Assembly: GCF_019218285.1 (NCBI RefSeq)
Contig: NZ_JAHUZG010000005.1
Span: forward strand, 62,001-126,000
Length of the DNA: 64,000 nt
Reading direction: 5' to 3'
Source: Antarctobacter sediminis
GTDB lineage: Bacteria; Pseudomonadota; Alphaproteobacteria; Rhodobacterales; Rhodobacteraceae
The position numbers and the translations under genes are program-made. The stretch's first letter is position 1, and each line of letters opens with the position of its first letter. Shown here piece by piece: positions 26,170 through 35,012 of this stretch. Below the pieces are notes generated by a model. The model made no database searches and was not told where the DNA came from. It was given only the letters and a program-made list of their open reading frames with translations.

Positions 26170-27201
26170 ATGAAAACCATCGTCGCGCACGGCGCTCATG
26201 ACCTCAGGATCGAAGAACGCGAGATGCCCTCGCCCGGTCCCGGACAGGTGCTGATCCGCCTCGAAACCGGCGGGATCTGCGGATCGGACCTGCATTATTA
26301 TCACCACGGCGGCTTTGGCCCCGTCCGGCTGAAGGAACCGATGATCCTGGGCCATGAGGTTGCCGGGATCGTCGAGTCGCTCGGCCCCGAGGCACAGGCG
26401 CTGCACAGGGGTCAACGTGTGGCGGTTTCACCCTCGCGCCCCTGTCGGGCCTGCCGGTTCTGCCACGCCGGTCAACCGAACCAATGCCTGAACATGCGGT
26501 TTTATGGCTCCGCCATGCCTTTCCCGCATATTCAGGGGGCCTTTCGCGAATATCTCGTGGCCGACGTGGCCCAATGCGCCCCGGCCGAGGGGCTGACCGC
26601 GGGAGAGGCCGCCATGGCCGAACCCCTATCCGTGGTGCTGCATGCCGCCAACCGTGCAGGCGTCCTGTTGGGCAAGCGTGTGCTGGTGACGGGCTGCGGC
26701 CCGATCGGGGCGCTGGCCGTTCTGGTGGCCCGCGCGGCGGGCGCGGCTGAAATCATCGCAACGGACCTGACCGACTTCACCCTGAACATGGCACTGAAGC
26801 TGGGGGCCGACCGCGCGATCAACATGGGGCAGGAACCCGATGGGCTGGCCCCCTACGCCAGTGACAAGGGGCAGGTGGACGTCCTATTCGAATGCTCTGG
26901 TGCGGCACCCGCGCTGGTGGGTGCCATTCCCGCCATGCGCCCCGGCGGTATCATCATGCAACTTGGTCTTGGCGGGGACATGACCCTGCCCATGCAGGCC
27001 ATCACCGCGAAAGAGCTGCAAATGCGCGGCTCTTTCCGCTTTCATGAGGAATTCTTTACGGCCGTGCGGCTGATGCAATCCGGCCGTATCGACGTCAAGC
27101 CGCTGATCACCCATGAAGTCGCGCTGGACAAGGCCGAGGAAGGTTTCAAGCTTGCCTCGGACCGGGCGCAGGCGATGAAGGCGCAGATCCGCTTTTCCTA
27201 G
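26170..27201 (+). CDS. zinc-dependent alcohol dehydrogenase, L-idonate 5-dehydrogenase type
   Basis: 343-residue medium-chain dehydrogenase. Catalytic zinc site: CGSDLHYYHHGG and GHEVAG. Structural zinc cysteines: CRACRFCHAGQPNQC. NAD(P) Rossmann motif GCGPIGALAVLVA. The overall pattern resembles IdnD and related sorbitol/threonine dehydrogenases. The start at 26170 has GGGGAGGAG upstream. It lies 63 bases after the M20 gene on the same strand, so it is possibly the last gene of that operon. It may oxidise a polyol or hydroxy acid; no other idonate genes are present. Confidence 0.82.
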   Translation: MKTIVAHGAHDLRIEEREMPSPGPGQVLIRLETGGICGSDLHYYHHGGFGPVRLKEPMILGHEVAGIVESLGPEAQALHRGQRVAVSPSRPCRACRFCHAGQPNQCLNMRFYGSAMPFPHIQGAFREYLVADVAQCAPAEGLTAGEAAMAEPLSVVLHAANRAGVLLGKRVLVTGCGPIGALAVLVARAAGAAEIIATDLTDFTLNMALKLGADRAINMGQEPDGLAPYASDKGQVDVLFECSGAAPALVGAIPAMRPGGIIMQLGLGGDMTLPMQAITAKELQMRGSFRFHEEFFTAVRLMQSGRIDVKPLITHEVALDKAEEGFKLASDRAQAMKAQIRFS

Positions 27202-27247
27202 GGCCACGGCGCATTCGGTGCGCAACTCTTGCGCATCCGATGCCGGA

Positions 27248-27985
27248 TCAGATCTTCATTTTCTTGAAGATCGGTTCCGGGATATTGCGAATGATCGCCA
27301 TGACCAGCCACCAGATACTGCGCACGTAGATCACGTTGCGCCGTTTCGCGACCGCCTTCACCACCGCCGCGCCGACCTCGGACGGATCCGCGGTCAGCTT
27401 GTCGGGCAGGTCCATCCCTTCGGTCATGGCGGTGCGCACGAATCCGGGCAGAACCGTCACCACATGCACCCCCTTGGGGGCCAGCCGGTTACGCAGCCCC
27501 GACAGGAACGCCGTGAACCCGGCCTTGGCCGAACCGTAGACATAGTTCGTGGCGCGCCCACGGTCCCCGGCAACCGAACTGACCCCGACCAGCGTGCCGC
27601 TACCGCGGGCCTCGAACCGGTTGGCGAGCAAGGCAAGGATGCTGGCGGGGCCTTCGAAATTGCTGCGCAGGACCAGCGCCGCCTGTGCAAGATCCTGTTC
27701 GTTCTCAGCCTGTTCGCCCATATAGCCGACCACGCAGACCGCAACGCCCGGCAGATCTGGCAGACCGTCGATGAACGCGGCGAAACCGTCCCGATCCAGC
27801 ACGTCGAACTCGTGACAGCTCACATCGACCCCGTGGCGCAGCGACAGGTCGGTGCGCTGGGTTTCCAGCCGCCCCGCATCGCGTGCCGCAAGCTGCACCG
27901 GGTGCCCCTTGGCCGCAAAGGCATGGGCAATGGCCTGTCCCATATCGGACCGGGCACCAAGGATCAGGACGGGGGCAAGAGTCAC
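27248..27985 (-). CDS. DprE2-like short-chain dehydrogenase (polyprenyl-P-ribose epimerase, reductase half)
   Basis: 245-residue SDR enzyme. The nucleotide site is GARSDMGQAIAHAFA near residue 10. The catalytic Ser-Tyr-Lys lie in SSVAGDRGRATNYVYGSAKAG. The same string is recognisable in mycobacterial DprE2, which reduces decaprenylphosphoryl-2-keto-ribose to the arabinose form. A hydrophobic C-terminal tail (SIWWLVMAIIRNI) suggests membrane association. Last gene of a four-gene coupled operon; its start overlaps the DprE1-like stop (ATGA). Confidence 0.82.
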   Translation of the reverse strand: MTLAPVLILGARSDMGQAIAHAFAAKGHPVQLAARDAGRLETQRTDLSLRHGVDVSCHEFDVLDRDGFAAFIDGLPDLPGVAVCVVGYMGEQAENEQDLAQAALVLRSNFEGPASILALLANRFEARGSGTLVGVSSVAGDRGRATNYVYGSAKAGFTAFLSGLRNRLAPKGVHVVTVLPGFVRTAMTEGMDLPDKLTADPSEVGAAVVKAVAKRRNVIYVRSIWWLVMAIIRNIPEPIFKKMKI

Positions 27986-29307
27986 AACGATAGCCTTTCG
28001 GATTGGGATGAGGCGAACCGCGCCTTGAGGCCCTGCGCATGGCGCAGGGTTTCGAATTCGGCAACCCGAGGATCAGCCTTGCGCAGGGTCTCGGCCCGCA
28101 TCCGGCTGTCCTTGGCAAGGTAGAACCGCCCGCCATGGGACAGCGCGATGGCATCCAGCCGTTCCAGCAAGTCCAGCGTGTGCGCCTTCATCGGGAAATC
28201 CAACGCCAGCGTGTATCCTTCCATCGGGAAGGAAAAGGCGCTGTCCTGTGGGCCGAACCGTTTCAGCACCGCAAGAAATGACCCGGCCCCCGCGTCCGAG
28301 ATCGCCCCCAGCAATTCGGTCAGGCCCTCACGTGACGTGGCCAGCGGGATCACGCATTGGAATTGGGCAAAGCCCTTGCGCCCGTAGATGCGGTTCCATT
28401 TCAACACCGAGTCCAGCGGGTAGAAATAGGTATCCCAATCGACAAGCGCCTGCCCGGATTTCCAGACGCCCATGCGATAATAAAGCTCGTTGAAGGCGCG
28501 GACGGTCCATCGGTTCAGCGCAAATCCCGGAAAGTCCATCGGCACCGACAAGGCGCCCTTGTGGCCGGCATCCAGCGGGTTCGCTGCCTTTTTTTCATCC
28601 AGTTCGGACAGGGTTGCGTGCTCTCCCAGCATCACAAGAGACCGGCCCAACGTCCGGTCGTGGCCCATGCAATCAATCCAGGCGACGGAATATGTATCCT
28701 GCCCATGTTCCTCGAACAGATCCATGGCGGCGGCAAGGTTCGGTGCCGGGATCGTTTTTTGCCGGATCCATGCGGTTTCGACAGAGCGCAGGCGGATCGC
28801 AGCCCGCAGGATGACCCCGGTCAGCCCCATGCCCCCCAGAGTGTAGCGAAAAAGGTCAGCATTCTCACGGCGTGAGGCGCGCCGGACCTGTCCGTCCGGC
28901 CCCATGATCTCGATCCAGTCGACCGAGGAGCCAAAACTGCCGTCAACGTGATGGTTCTTGCCATGCACATCCGCCGCGATGGCCCCGCCAAGGGTGATCA
29001 GCTTGGTCCCCGGCGTGACCAGCGGAAACCAGCCGCGCGGTAAAAACGCCTCGATCACATCGCCAAGCAGCACCCCCGCCTCGGCAACCAGTTGCCCGGT
29101 TTCCGCGTCGAAGCTCAGCATGTGGTTGAAATGGCGCATATCCAGCGTCAGGCCCGCGCCCACGGCGCTGTCCCCGTAGGACCGGCCATTGCCCCGCGCG
29201 ATGACCGGCCTGTCCCCTGTGACGCAATCGCCCAGCGCCGTCAGGTCACGCGGCGCACAGACCTCGGTTTCGACCTGTGGAAATCGTCCCCACCCGGAAA
29301 GTTTCAT
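27982..29307 (-). CDS. DprE1-like FAD oxidoreductase (polyprenyl-P-ribose 2-oxidase)
   Basis: 441-residue VAO/PCMH-type flavoprotein. FAD-binding features: IARGNGRSYGDSA at 36-48 and GGAIAADVHGKNHHVDGSFG at 107-126. The C-terminal part matches mycobacterial DprE1: DFPMK near 370, RFYLAKDSR with Lys399 at the place of catalytic Lys418, and a SSQSERL end. The position of Mycobacterium Cys387, the benzothiazinone target, is Ala368 here. The enzyme should oxidise the 2-hydroxyl of a polyprenylphosphoryl ribose, with DprE2 finishing the epimerisation. It overlaps both neighbours by ATGA. Confidence 0.85.
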   Translation of the reverse strand: MKLSGWGRFPQVETEVCAPRDLTALGDCVTGDRPVIARGNGRSYGDSAVGAGLTLDMRHFNHMLSFDAETGQLVAEAGVLLGDVIEAFLPRGWFPLVTPGTKLITLGGAIAADVHGKNHHVDGSFGSSVDWIEIMGPDGQVRRASRRENADLFRYTLGGMGLTGVILRAAIRLRSVETAWIRQKTIPAPNLAAAMDLFEEHGQDTYSVAWIDCMGHDRTLGRSLVMLGEHATLSELDEKKAANPLDAGHKGALSVPMDFPGFALNRWTVRAFNELYYRMGVWKSGQALVDWDTYFYPLDSVLKWNRIYGRKGFAQFQCVIPLATSREGLTELLGAISDAGAGSFLAVLKRFGPQDSAFSFPMEGYTLALDFPMKAHTLDLLERLDAIALSHGGRFYLAKDSRMRAETLRKADPRVAEFETLRHAQGLKARFASSQSERLSL

Positions 29308-29726
29308 GACATCGCTCCCAACCGCGCATCCGTGAAAACAAAGCGCCGGTCGAGATTGTACTTGATGACATAGCCGATGGTGAGCCCGATGACTGCGCCC
29401 AATTCGCGCATCATATCGCTTTTCCAGAATATCCAGAAAGCGCTTTCCGTCCCCCAGAATATCGCCGTCGTGACAAGGCCCATGGCGGTATACAGCGTGA
29501 ACTTGCGCCCATGCGCCGCCAGCCCCTTGGCGTCGTCGTAAAAGATCCAGCGCTTGTCGAGAACGTATTTCACCACAAGCCCGGCCAGCGTGCCCGCCGC
29601 CATCGCCATCAGAAAGGCCGCACCGCTGTCGCCCGCCAGCAGGATCAGCCGCTGAACGGCCAAATTCGCTATTGTCGCGATCACGGCAAATCCGGCGTAA
29701 CGCAGGACCAGTGTCTTGCGGGTCAT
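29304..29726 (-). CDS. GtrA-family membrane protein
   Basis: 140-residue four-helix GtrA-like protein. The typical pair of basic-aromatic motifs is present (VKYVLDKRWIFYD and IKYNLDRRFVF). GtrA proteins assist movement of polyprenyl-linked sugars across the inner membrane; the mycobacterial member Rv3789 sits beside dprE1/dprE2. The start at 29726 comes one base after the UbiA stop. Inside the predicted polyprenyl-phosphoarabinose operon it is a candidate flippase or scaffold. Confidence 0.88.
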   Translation of the reverse strand: MTRKTLVLRYAGFAVIATIANLAVQRLILLAGDSGAAFLMAMAAGTLAGLVVKYVLDKRWIFYDDAKGLAAHGRKFTLYTAMGLVTTAIFWGTESAFWIFWKSDMMRELGAVIGLTIGYVIKYNLDRRFVFTDARLGAMS

Positions 29727-29727
29727 T

Positions 29728-31218
29728 CTACAACGCCCCCGCCACGGCAAAGCCGAGGCACAGGATCATGCAGATCTGGCTGACGCGGTCGCGGGCGGCA
29801 TAGACCAGCGGATCGTCATGCATATGACCGCGATGCGCGATCATCACCGTCCGCGTGAGCCAGAACAGCAGCACGCCGCCGATGCCCCACAGCATGCTGG
29901 GTTCCTTGTACAGCGTGCTGACATCCGGCGAGTCCACGTAAAGCACCAGAACCAGCACCGAAACATAGCCGGCCGCAATCGCGATCATCGTGATGATCGG
30001 CAGATCGCCCACGTTATAGCCACGTCCCCGCGCCCGCAGCGTTCCGCGTTTGGCGCTGTCGACCAGTTCGGCCTGCCGTTTCACAGCGGCCAGCGCGAGG
30101 AAGAAAAAGATCGCAAAGGCCAAAAGCCAGACCGACAGGGGAATCCCGGTGGCCACCGCCCCCGCAACGATCCGCATGCTGTACAGCCCCGCCAGTGTAC
30201 AAATGTCGATCACCATCCGACGCTTGAGGTTCAGAGAATAGGCCGTCGTCAGCACAAAATACCCGCAGACCACCGCCAGAAAGGCCGGTCCGACGGCCAG
30301 TGATATCCCCGCCCCCGCAAGGAACAGCAGCGGCGCCATCAACATCCCGTGTGACAGCGGCACCGCACCAGAGGCAAAGGGCCGGCGCTTTTTTCGGGGG
30401 TGCGCGCGATCCGCGTTCAGGTCGGTCATGTCATTGACCACGTAAACGCTGGACGCCACGAGGCTGTAGGCCACAAAGGCGGCGACCGCCAGAACCACGG
30501 TCCGCGCGTCGATCTGGTGACCGGCCAGCATCGGCAGGAACACGAGGATGTTCTTGAGCCATTGGTGCGGACGCAAAGCCTTGAGATACGGCCGGACAGA
30601 ATTCGGCACCGTGGTCAGATGTTCGACGTCATGTGCAACGGATTCGGCCTCGGCGCGTAGGCGGGCCGAGGCATTCACCGTGACCGCCTTGGCGGCAAGG
30701 CTCCAGACAGGCAGATCGGCGGGGCTGTCTCCCATGTAGACAAATCGCCCCTGTCCGAAACGTTCGGCCAGAAAGGCCGCCTTGGCCTGTCCCTTGAGGT
30801 TGCGGCTGTCGTCCGAGCCATGCACCTCGTCGAACAGATCCAGATGCGCGGCGATCGGGTCGGCCAGCGCCTGGTTCGACGCGGTGACAAGCGCGGTGCG
30901 CCCCCCGTTTGCACGCCACGCGCGCACGTAGTCCAGCACCTCCTTGTCATAGGGCAAGGTCGCCGGTTCCAAACGCGCAGTTTCCGCCAGCGCAGCCTTC
31001 AACGCCGCACGTCCCTGAACCAGCCCGCGCATCGCCGTCAGCGCCACGGTCCAGTCGCGTCCAAAAGCGGTCCAGAAACTTTCGTACAGCATATCGCTGC
31101 GCAAGAGCGTCCCGTCGAGGTCAACGACCAGGGTCAGGCTGGTCTGGTCCTGTACCGGTCCCTCCCCTGCCCCTCCGGACAGGCCATCGGGGCCGCGTGC
31201 TGGCTCTTGCGGGTACAT
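29728..31218 (-). CDS. HAD phosphatase-UbiA prenyltransferase fusion
   Basis: 496-residue fusion. Residues 28-195 are a HAD phosphatase domain (DLDGTLL with Asp33 and Asp35, VTASNQ, NLKGQAK, GDSPADLP). Residues 205-496 are a UbiA-family polytopic transferase with the first Asp motif NDMTDLNADRAHPRKKRRP at 262-280 and about eight helices. In mycobacteria UbiA Rv3806c joins PRPP to decaprenyl phosphate, and a separate phosphatase removes the 5-phosphate. This fusion could perform both steps. First gene of the cassette; an ordinary AGGCAAAG ribosome binding site precedes the ATG. A menaquinone or heme UbiA role is unlikely given the fusion and neighbours. Confidence 0.88.
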   Translation of the reverse strand: MYPQEPARGPDGLSGGAGEGPVQDQTSLTLVVDLDGTLLRSDMLYESFWTAFGRDWTVALTAMRGLVQGRAALKAALAETARLEPATLPYDKEVLDYVRAWRANGGRTALVTASNQALADPIAAHLDLFDEVHGSDDSRNLKGQAKAAFLAERFGQGRFVYMGDSPADLPVWSLAAKAVTVNASARLRAEAESVAHDVEHLTTVPNSVRPYLKALRPHQWLKNILVFLPMLAGHQIDARTVVLAVAAFVAYSLVASSVYVVNDMTDLNADRAHPRKKRRPFASGAVPLSHGMLMAPLLFLAGAGISLAVGPAFLAVVCGYFVLTTAYSLNLKRRMVIDICTLAGLYSMRIVAGAVATGIPLSVWLLAFAIFFFLALAAVKRQAELVDSAKRGTLRARGRGYNVGDLPIITMIAIAAGYVSVLVLVLYVDSPDVSTLYKEPSMLWGIGGVLLFWLTRTVMIAHRGHMHDDPLVYAARDRVSQICMILCLGFAVAGAL

Positions 31219-31334
31219 TTCTTTGCCTGTTCAGGTGCTTGCTCCGGGAGATACCCTAGGCGGGCGGCTGCGTCACGTCGAGACCGGAAAACAGAGGCTG
31301 CAACCTGTGTCCGGGCGGACACAAACCTGTGGCT

Positions 31335-32090
31335 TCAACCCCTGCGCGCATCCGCCAACCAGCCCAGACTATCCTCGGTGGCGCCTGCGGGGCGATATTC
31401 GGCACCAATCGGTCGGTCCCAGCCGAGTTGATCGAACAAGGCAAAGAGCGGCGGGTAATCAACCTCTCCATGGTCGGGCGCGCCACGGTCCGGCACCGCC
31501 GCAAACTGGACATGGCCAATGCGCGGCAACAGCGCCCGAAAGCGCCCTGCCACGTCGCCCTCGGTACGACCGACATGGTAACAATCAAACATCAGGCGCG
31601 CATTCGCTGTATCCAGTTCGGCCAGAATCCTTTCGGCCTGCGCCGTGTCCCGCAAAAAATAGTCGGGGGCATCATGCGCGTTGAGGGGTTCGATCAGGAT
31701 CATGCGATCCGTCTGGGCACAGGCATAGGAAAGCGTTTCAAGAAACGCCTCATGCGCCGCGGGCCCCTTGGAATTTCCTGCCATGACGTGGATTGCCTGC
31801 GCGTCAAAAGCCTCGGCCAGCGCAATCGCTTCGTCCACGGCGGCGCGGGCCTCTGCCGCGCGCCCCGGAAGCGCCGACAGCCCAAAATCCCCTGCCGGTC
31901 CGCGCGAGGTGTTCAGCCCCAGCAAGCTCAGCCCGGTCTCATTCAATGCCGCGCGCACGTCACCTTTGGGCTCGGCAGCCGGCCAGTGGCATTCCACCGC
32001 GTCAAAACCGGCCCGTGCCGCCGCCCGGATCGCCTGAGCCAACGGCATGTCCGCCCAGAGAAAGCCAAGGTTGGCAGAAAATTTCGGCAT
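31335..32090 (-). CDS. hyi: hydroxypyruvate isomerase-like TIM-barrel enzyme
   Basis: 251-residue Hyi/OtnI-type xylose isomerase-fold protein. Landmarks: MPKFSANLGFLW start, ECHWPA, LIEPLNAHDAPDYFL (Glu), LMFDCYHVGRTEGD (Asp/His), GHVQFAAVPDRGAPDHGEVDY and IGAEYRP (Glu). It interconverts hydroxypyruvate and tartronate semialdehyde, or a 2-oxo-tetronate in the OtnI branch. The start at 32090 follows GGGGGATCC. It is upstream of the UbiA cassette on the same strand but 116 bases away, so a shared transcript is uncertain. Confidence 0.8.
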   Translation of the reverse strand: MPKFSANLGFLWADMPLAQAIRAAARAGFDAVECHWPAAEPKGDVRAALNETGLSLLGLNTSRGPAGDFGLSALPGRAAEARAAVDEAIALAEAFDAQAIHVMAGNSKGPAAHEAFLETLSYACAQTDRMILIEPLNAHDAPDYFLRDTAQAERILAELDTANARLMFDCYHVGRTEGDVAGRFRALLPRIGHVQFAAVPDRGAPDHGEVDYPPLFALFDQLGWDRPIGAEYRPAGATEDSLGWLADARRG

Positions 32091-32265
32091 CGGATCCCCC
32101 CAGTCGTCCTGCCCCACGGTGCAGGGATTAAGACATGAATGCCCGCCGATGAACAGAACCTCAGGTTGACCCTGGGGCACCCCATGCAGTTCCCGCCTTG
32201 GCCTTGACGGGACAACCAAGCCGCCGCCACACTCTGCGCGAACAGAGCCTTGGGAGGGGCCGCAA

Positions 32266-33582
32266 ATGATCAGCCAGGAACTCAACGATCGCCTGACACG
32301 GGTGGGACCGGGCCAACCGGCAGGCGAAGTCCTGCGCCGGTATTGGCAGCCGGCGGCGCTGAGCGACGAGCTGAAGGGCGCGCGTCCGGTGGTGCCCGTC
32401 ACGCTACTCGGCGAACGATTGGTCCTGTTCCGCGACAACGAGGGCGAACTGGGTTTGATCGGGCGTCACTGCCCGCACCGCGGGGCCGATCTTTGCTACG
32501 GACGGCGCGAGGACAACGGCCTGCGCTGTCCTTTTCACGGCTGGCATTTCGACCGCAGCGGGCAATGCGTCGAAACCCCTGGCGAGCCGGAAGACTCGCG
32601 GATGCACGAGCAGATCCGCACCCCCGCCTACCCGGTGATCGAACGCAACGGTATCGTTTTTGCCTACCTCGGCCCCGGCGACCCGCCGCCGCTGCCCAAT
32701 TTCGACTGTTTTCGCGCGCCGGACAGCCATGTCTTTGCCTTCAAGGGCCTGTGGGAATGCAACTGGCTTCAGGCGCTGGAGGTCGGGATCGACCCGGCCC
32801 ATGCCTCGTTCCTGCACCGTTTTCTGGAGGATGAGGATCCCAAGGACAGCTATGGCAAGCAATTCCGCGACAGCGCCGCTGACACCAACATCCCGATGAC
32901 CAAGCTGCTGCGCGACTACCCCCGCCCCGAAATCCGGGTGGAAGAAACCGATTTCGGGCTGAAGCTGACCGCGCTGCGCCACATGGAAAACGGGCTGACC
33001 CATGTCCGCGTCACAAACCAGATCTTCCCCGAGGCGATCTGCATCCCCATGAGCCGCGAGATGACGATCACCCAATGGCATGTGCCGATCGATGATCAGA
33101 CTTGCTATTGGTATTCCATGTTCACCAGTTTCGACAAACCGGTGAACAAGGAACTGATGCGGGAACAGCGGCTGAAGGAACACCGCCTGCCCGACTATGC
33201 GCCGCTAAAGAACAGGCGCAACGACTATGGCTATGATCCTGAGGAACAGGCGCGCGAGACCTATACCGGCATGGGGCTGGACATCAACGTTCACGACCAG
33301 TGGGCCGTGGAAAGCATGGGCGCGATACAGGATCGCACACAGGAACACCTTGGGCGCACGGACGTGGGCATCATCCGCTATCGCAGGATGCTGCGTGCCG
33401 CGATGGATGCGCTCGACGCTGGCGTAGAATCGGCCCTGCCGATGCGGGGGACCGTCGATCCCTCTACGATCAGGGGGCCACTGTCCAATGACGCCATTGC
33501 CGACAGCTCTGACTGGAACGGTGCCAGCCTGCGCGCCGACGCCGACCGCAGGGCGGCCTGCCCATGGGACGCAGAACTTTGA
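32266..33582 (+). CDS. Rieske aromatic/amine oxygenase, phthalate 4,5-dioxygenase-like
   Basis: 438-residue oxygenase component. The Rieske 2Fe-2S ligands are Cys69/His71 (CPHRGADLC) and Cys88/His91 (CPFHGWHF). The mononuclear iron region is EVGIDPAHASFLHRF. The C-terminal LigXa-type segment (HDQWAVESMGAIQDRTQEHL) places it with the phthalate/vanillate-type group. No reductase or ferredoxin gene lies beside it. Its stop overlaps the start of a glutamine synthetase-like gene (TGATG), suggesting a joint pathway. Confidence 0.87.
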   Translation: MISQELNDRLTRVGPGQPAGEVLRRYWQPAALSDELKGARPVVPVTLLGERLVLFRDNEGELGLIGRHCPHRGADLCYGRREDNGLRCPFHGWHFDRSGQCVETPGEPEDSRMHEQIRTPAYPVIERNGIVFAYLGPGDPPPLPNFDCFRAPDSHVFAFKGLWECNWLQALEVGIDPAHASFLHRFLEDEDPKDSYGKQFRDSAADTNIPMTKLLRDYPRPEIRVEETDFGLKLTALRHMENGLTHVRVTNQIFPEAICIPMSREMTITQWHVPIDDQTCYWYSMFTSFDKPVNKELMREQRLKEHRLPDYAPLKNRRNDYGYDPEEQARETYTGMGLDINVHDQWAVESMGAIQDRTQEHLGRTDVGIIRYRRMLRAAMDALDAGVESALPMRGTVDPSTIRGPLSNDAIADSSDWNGASLRADADRRAACPWDAEL

Positions 33583-35012
33583 TGCAAGAACGGCTGGCGC
33601 AGGGGCGGCTTTGCCGGGAGGGCCTGCTGTCAGCCGAGGCCGCCGCCGACCTGTGGGCACGGGTCGAGGCCGAGGGGATCGAAACCGTCCGCATGGTCTT
33701 TGCCGATGCGCATGGCATCCTGCGCGGCAAGACCCTGACCCTGCGAGGGTTGGCAGGCGCGCTGACGAACGGGATGCGGGTGCCGTCGACCCTGCTGCTG
33801 AAAGACCTGTCCCATCGGACCGTCTTTCCCATCTGGACAGAAGAAGGAGGCACCCCGATGGCCGGGGCCAGCGACCTGATGCTGGTGCCACGGCCCGAGA
33901 CGTTCGCCCCTTTGCCCTATTCGCCACATTCGGCCCTTGTGCTGTGTGAACCAAGGTATCCTGACGGCCGAACGATCCCCTTTTCATCGCACAGTTTGCT
34001 GCAAGGCGCGGTTGACCGCATGAGCGGACGGGGATTGCGGGCGGTCATGGGGCTGGAGGTCGAATTTCAGGTCTTCGAGGTGACAGACCCTGCGCTGGAC
34101 CATGCCGACGCCACAATGCCGTCCCGCCCGCCCGCAACACGCGGCCTGAACCAAGGATGGCAGTACCTGACCGAAACCCGCTATGACGCCGTGGAACCGC
34201 TGATGGACAAACTGCGCCGCACGGCCGAGGCAATAGGCCTGCCCGTGCTGTCCGTCGAGGTGGAAATGGGGCCCAGCCAGTTCGAATTTACCTTTGACGC
34301 AAGCGACCCGGTGACGATTGCGGATCGAGCGGTTTTGTTCCGGACCCTGGTCAAGGAGGTCTGCGCGCGCGACGGACTATTGGCATCGTTCATGGCCAAG
34401 CCGCGGGTGGAAAACGCCGCCGCCAACGGTTGGCACATCCATCAGAGCGTGACCGACTCGGCCGGCACAAACCTTTTTGCACCGGACGACACCGGGCAGC
34501 TGACTCCGACTGCATCGGGGTGGATTGCCGGGCTGTTGGAACATGCGCGGGCCTCTTGTATCGCGACCACGCCCACTGTGAACGGGTACAAGCGCTATAC
34601 GCCTTTCCAACTTGCCCCCAACCGCATCGGCTGGGGCAAGGACAACCGCGGCGCCATGCTGCGAGCCTTGATGGCCCCCGGCGACCGCGCCAGCAGGGTC
34701 GAGAACCGGGTGGCCGACAGCACTGCCAATCCCTACTTCGCGCTGGCGTTCCAGATCCTTTCGGGGTTGGACGGCATTGCCGAGGCCCGCACAGCGCCCG
34801 CGCCGCTTGGAAATCCCTATGACGAGGGGGCTGAACGGTTGCCCGCAACACTGGGCGAGGCCATTGCCGCATTTGAGACCTGCCAGATGTACCGCAAGAC
34901 CCTCGGGGATGAGACCCTGGCCTATCTGGCCACGTTGAAACGGGCCGAATGGGATCGGTATCTGTCCAGCATTTCAGAATGGGAACAGGCGGAATATTTC
35001 ACCGCCTTCTAG
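33582..35012 (+). CDS. glutamine synthetase-like gamma-glutamyl ligase
   Basis: 476-residue GS-family enzyme. The catalytic domain shows the metal-binding glutamates (GLEVEFQVFE, VEVEMGPSQFEF), GWHIHQS, and YTPFQLAPNRIGWGKDNR with RVENRVADSTANPYFALAFQ. The N-terminal beta-grasp part carries VRMVFADAHGILRGK. Family members outside true GS glutamylate amines (PuuA, GlnA3-like, aniline TdnQ/AtdA1, IpuC). Coupled to a Rieske oxygenase gene, it most likely activates an amine before or during oxidation. Its stop overlaps that of the convergent response regulator gene (CTAG). Confidence 0.82.
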   Translation: MQERLAQGRLCREGLLSAEAAADLWARVEAEGIETVRMVFADAHGILRGKTLTLRGLAGALTNGMRVPSTLLLKDLSHRTVFPIWTEEGGTPMAGASDLMLVPRPETFAPLPYSPHSALVLCEPRYPDGRTIPFSSHSLLQGAVDRMSGRGLRAVMGLEVEFQVFEVTDPALDHADATMPSRPPATRGLNQGWQYLTETRYDAVEPLMDKLRRTAEAIGLPVLSVEVEMGPSQFEFTFDASDPVTIADRAVLFRTLVKEVCARDGLLASFMAKPRVENAAANGWHIHQSVTDSAGTNLFAPDDTGQLTPTASGWIAGLLEHARASCIATTPTVNGYKRYTPFQLAPNRIGWGKDNRGAMLRALMAPGDRASRVENRVADSTANPYFALAFQILSGLDGIAEARTAPAPLGNPYDEGAERLPATLGEAIAAFETCQMYRKTLGDETLAYLATLKRAEWDRYLSSISEWEQAEYFTAF

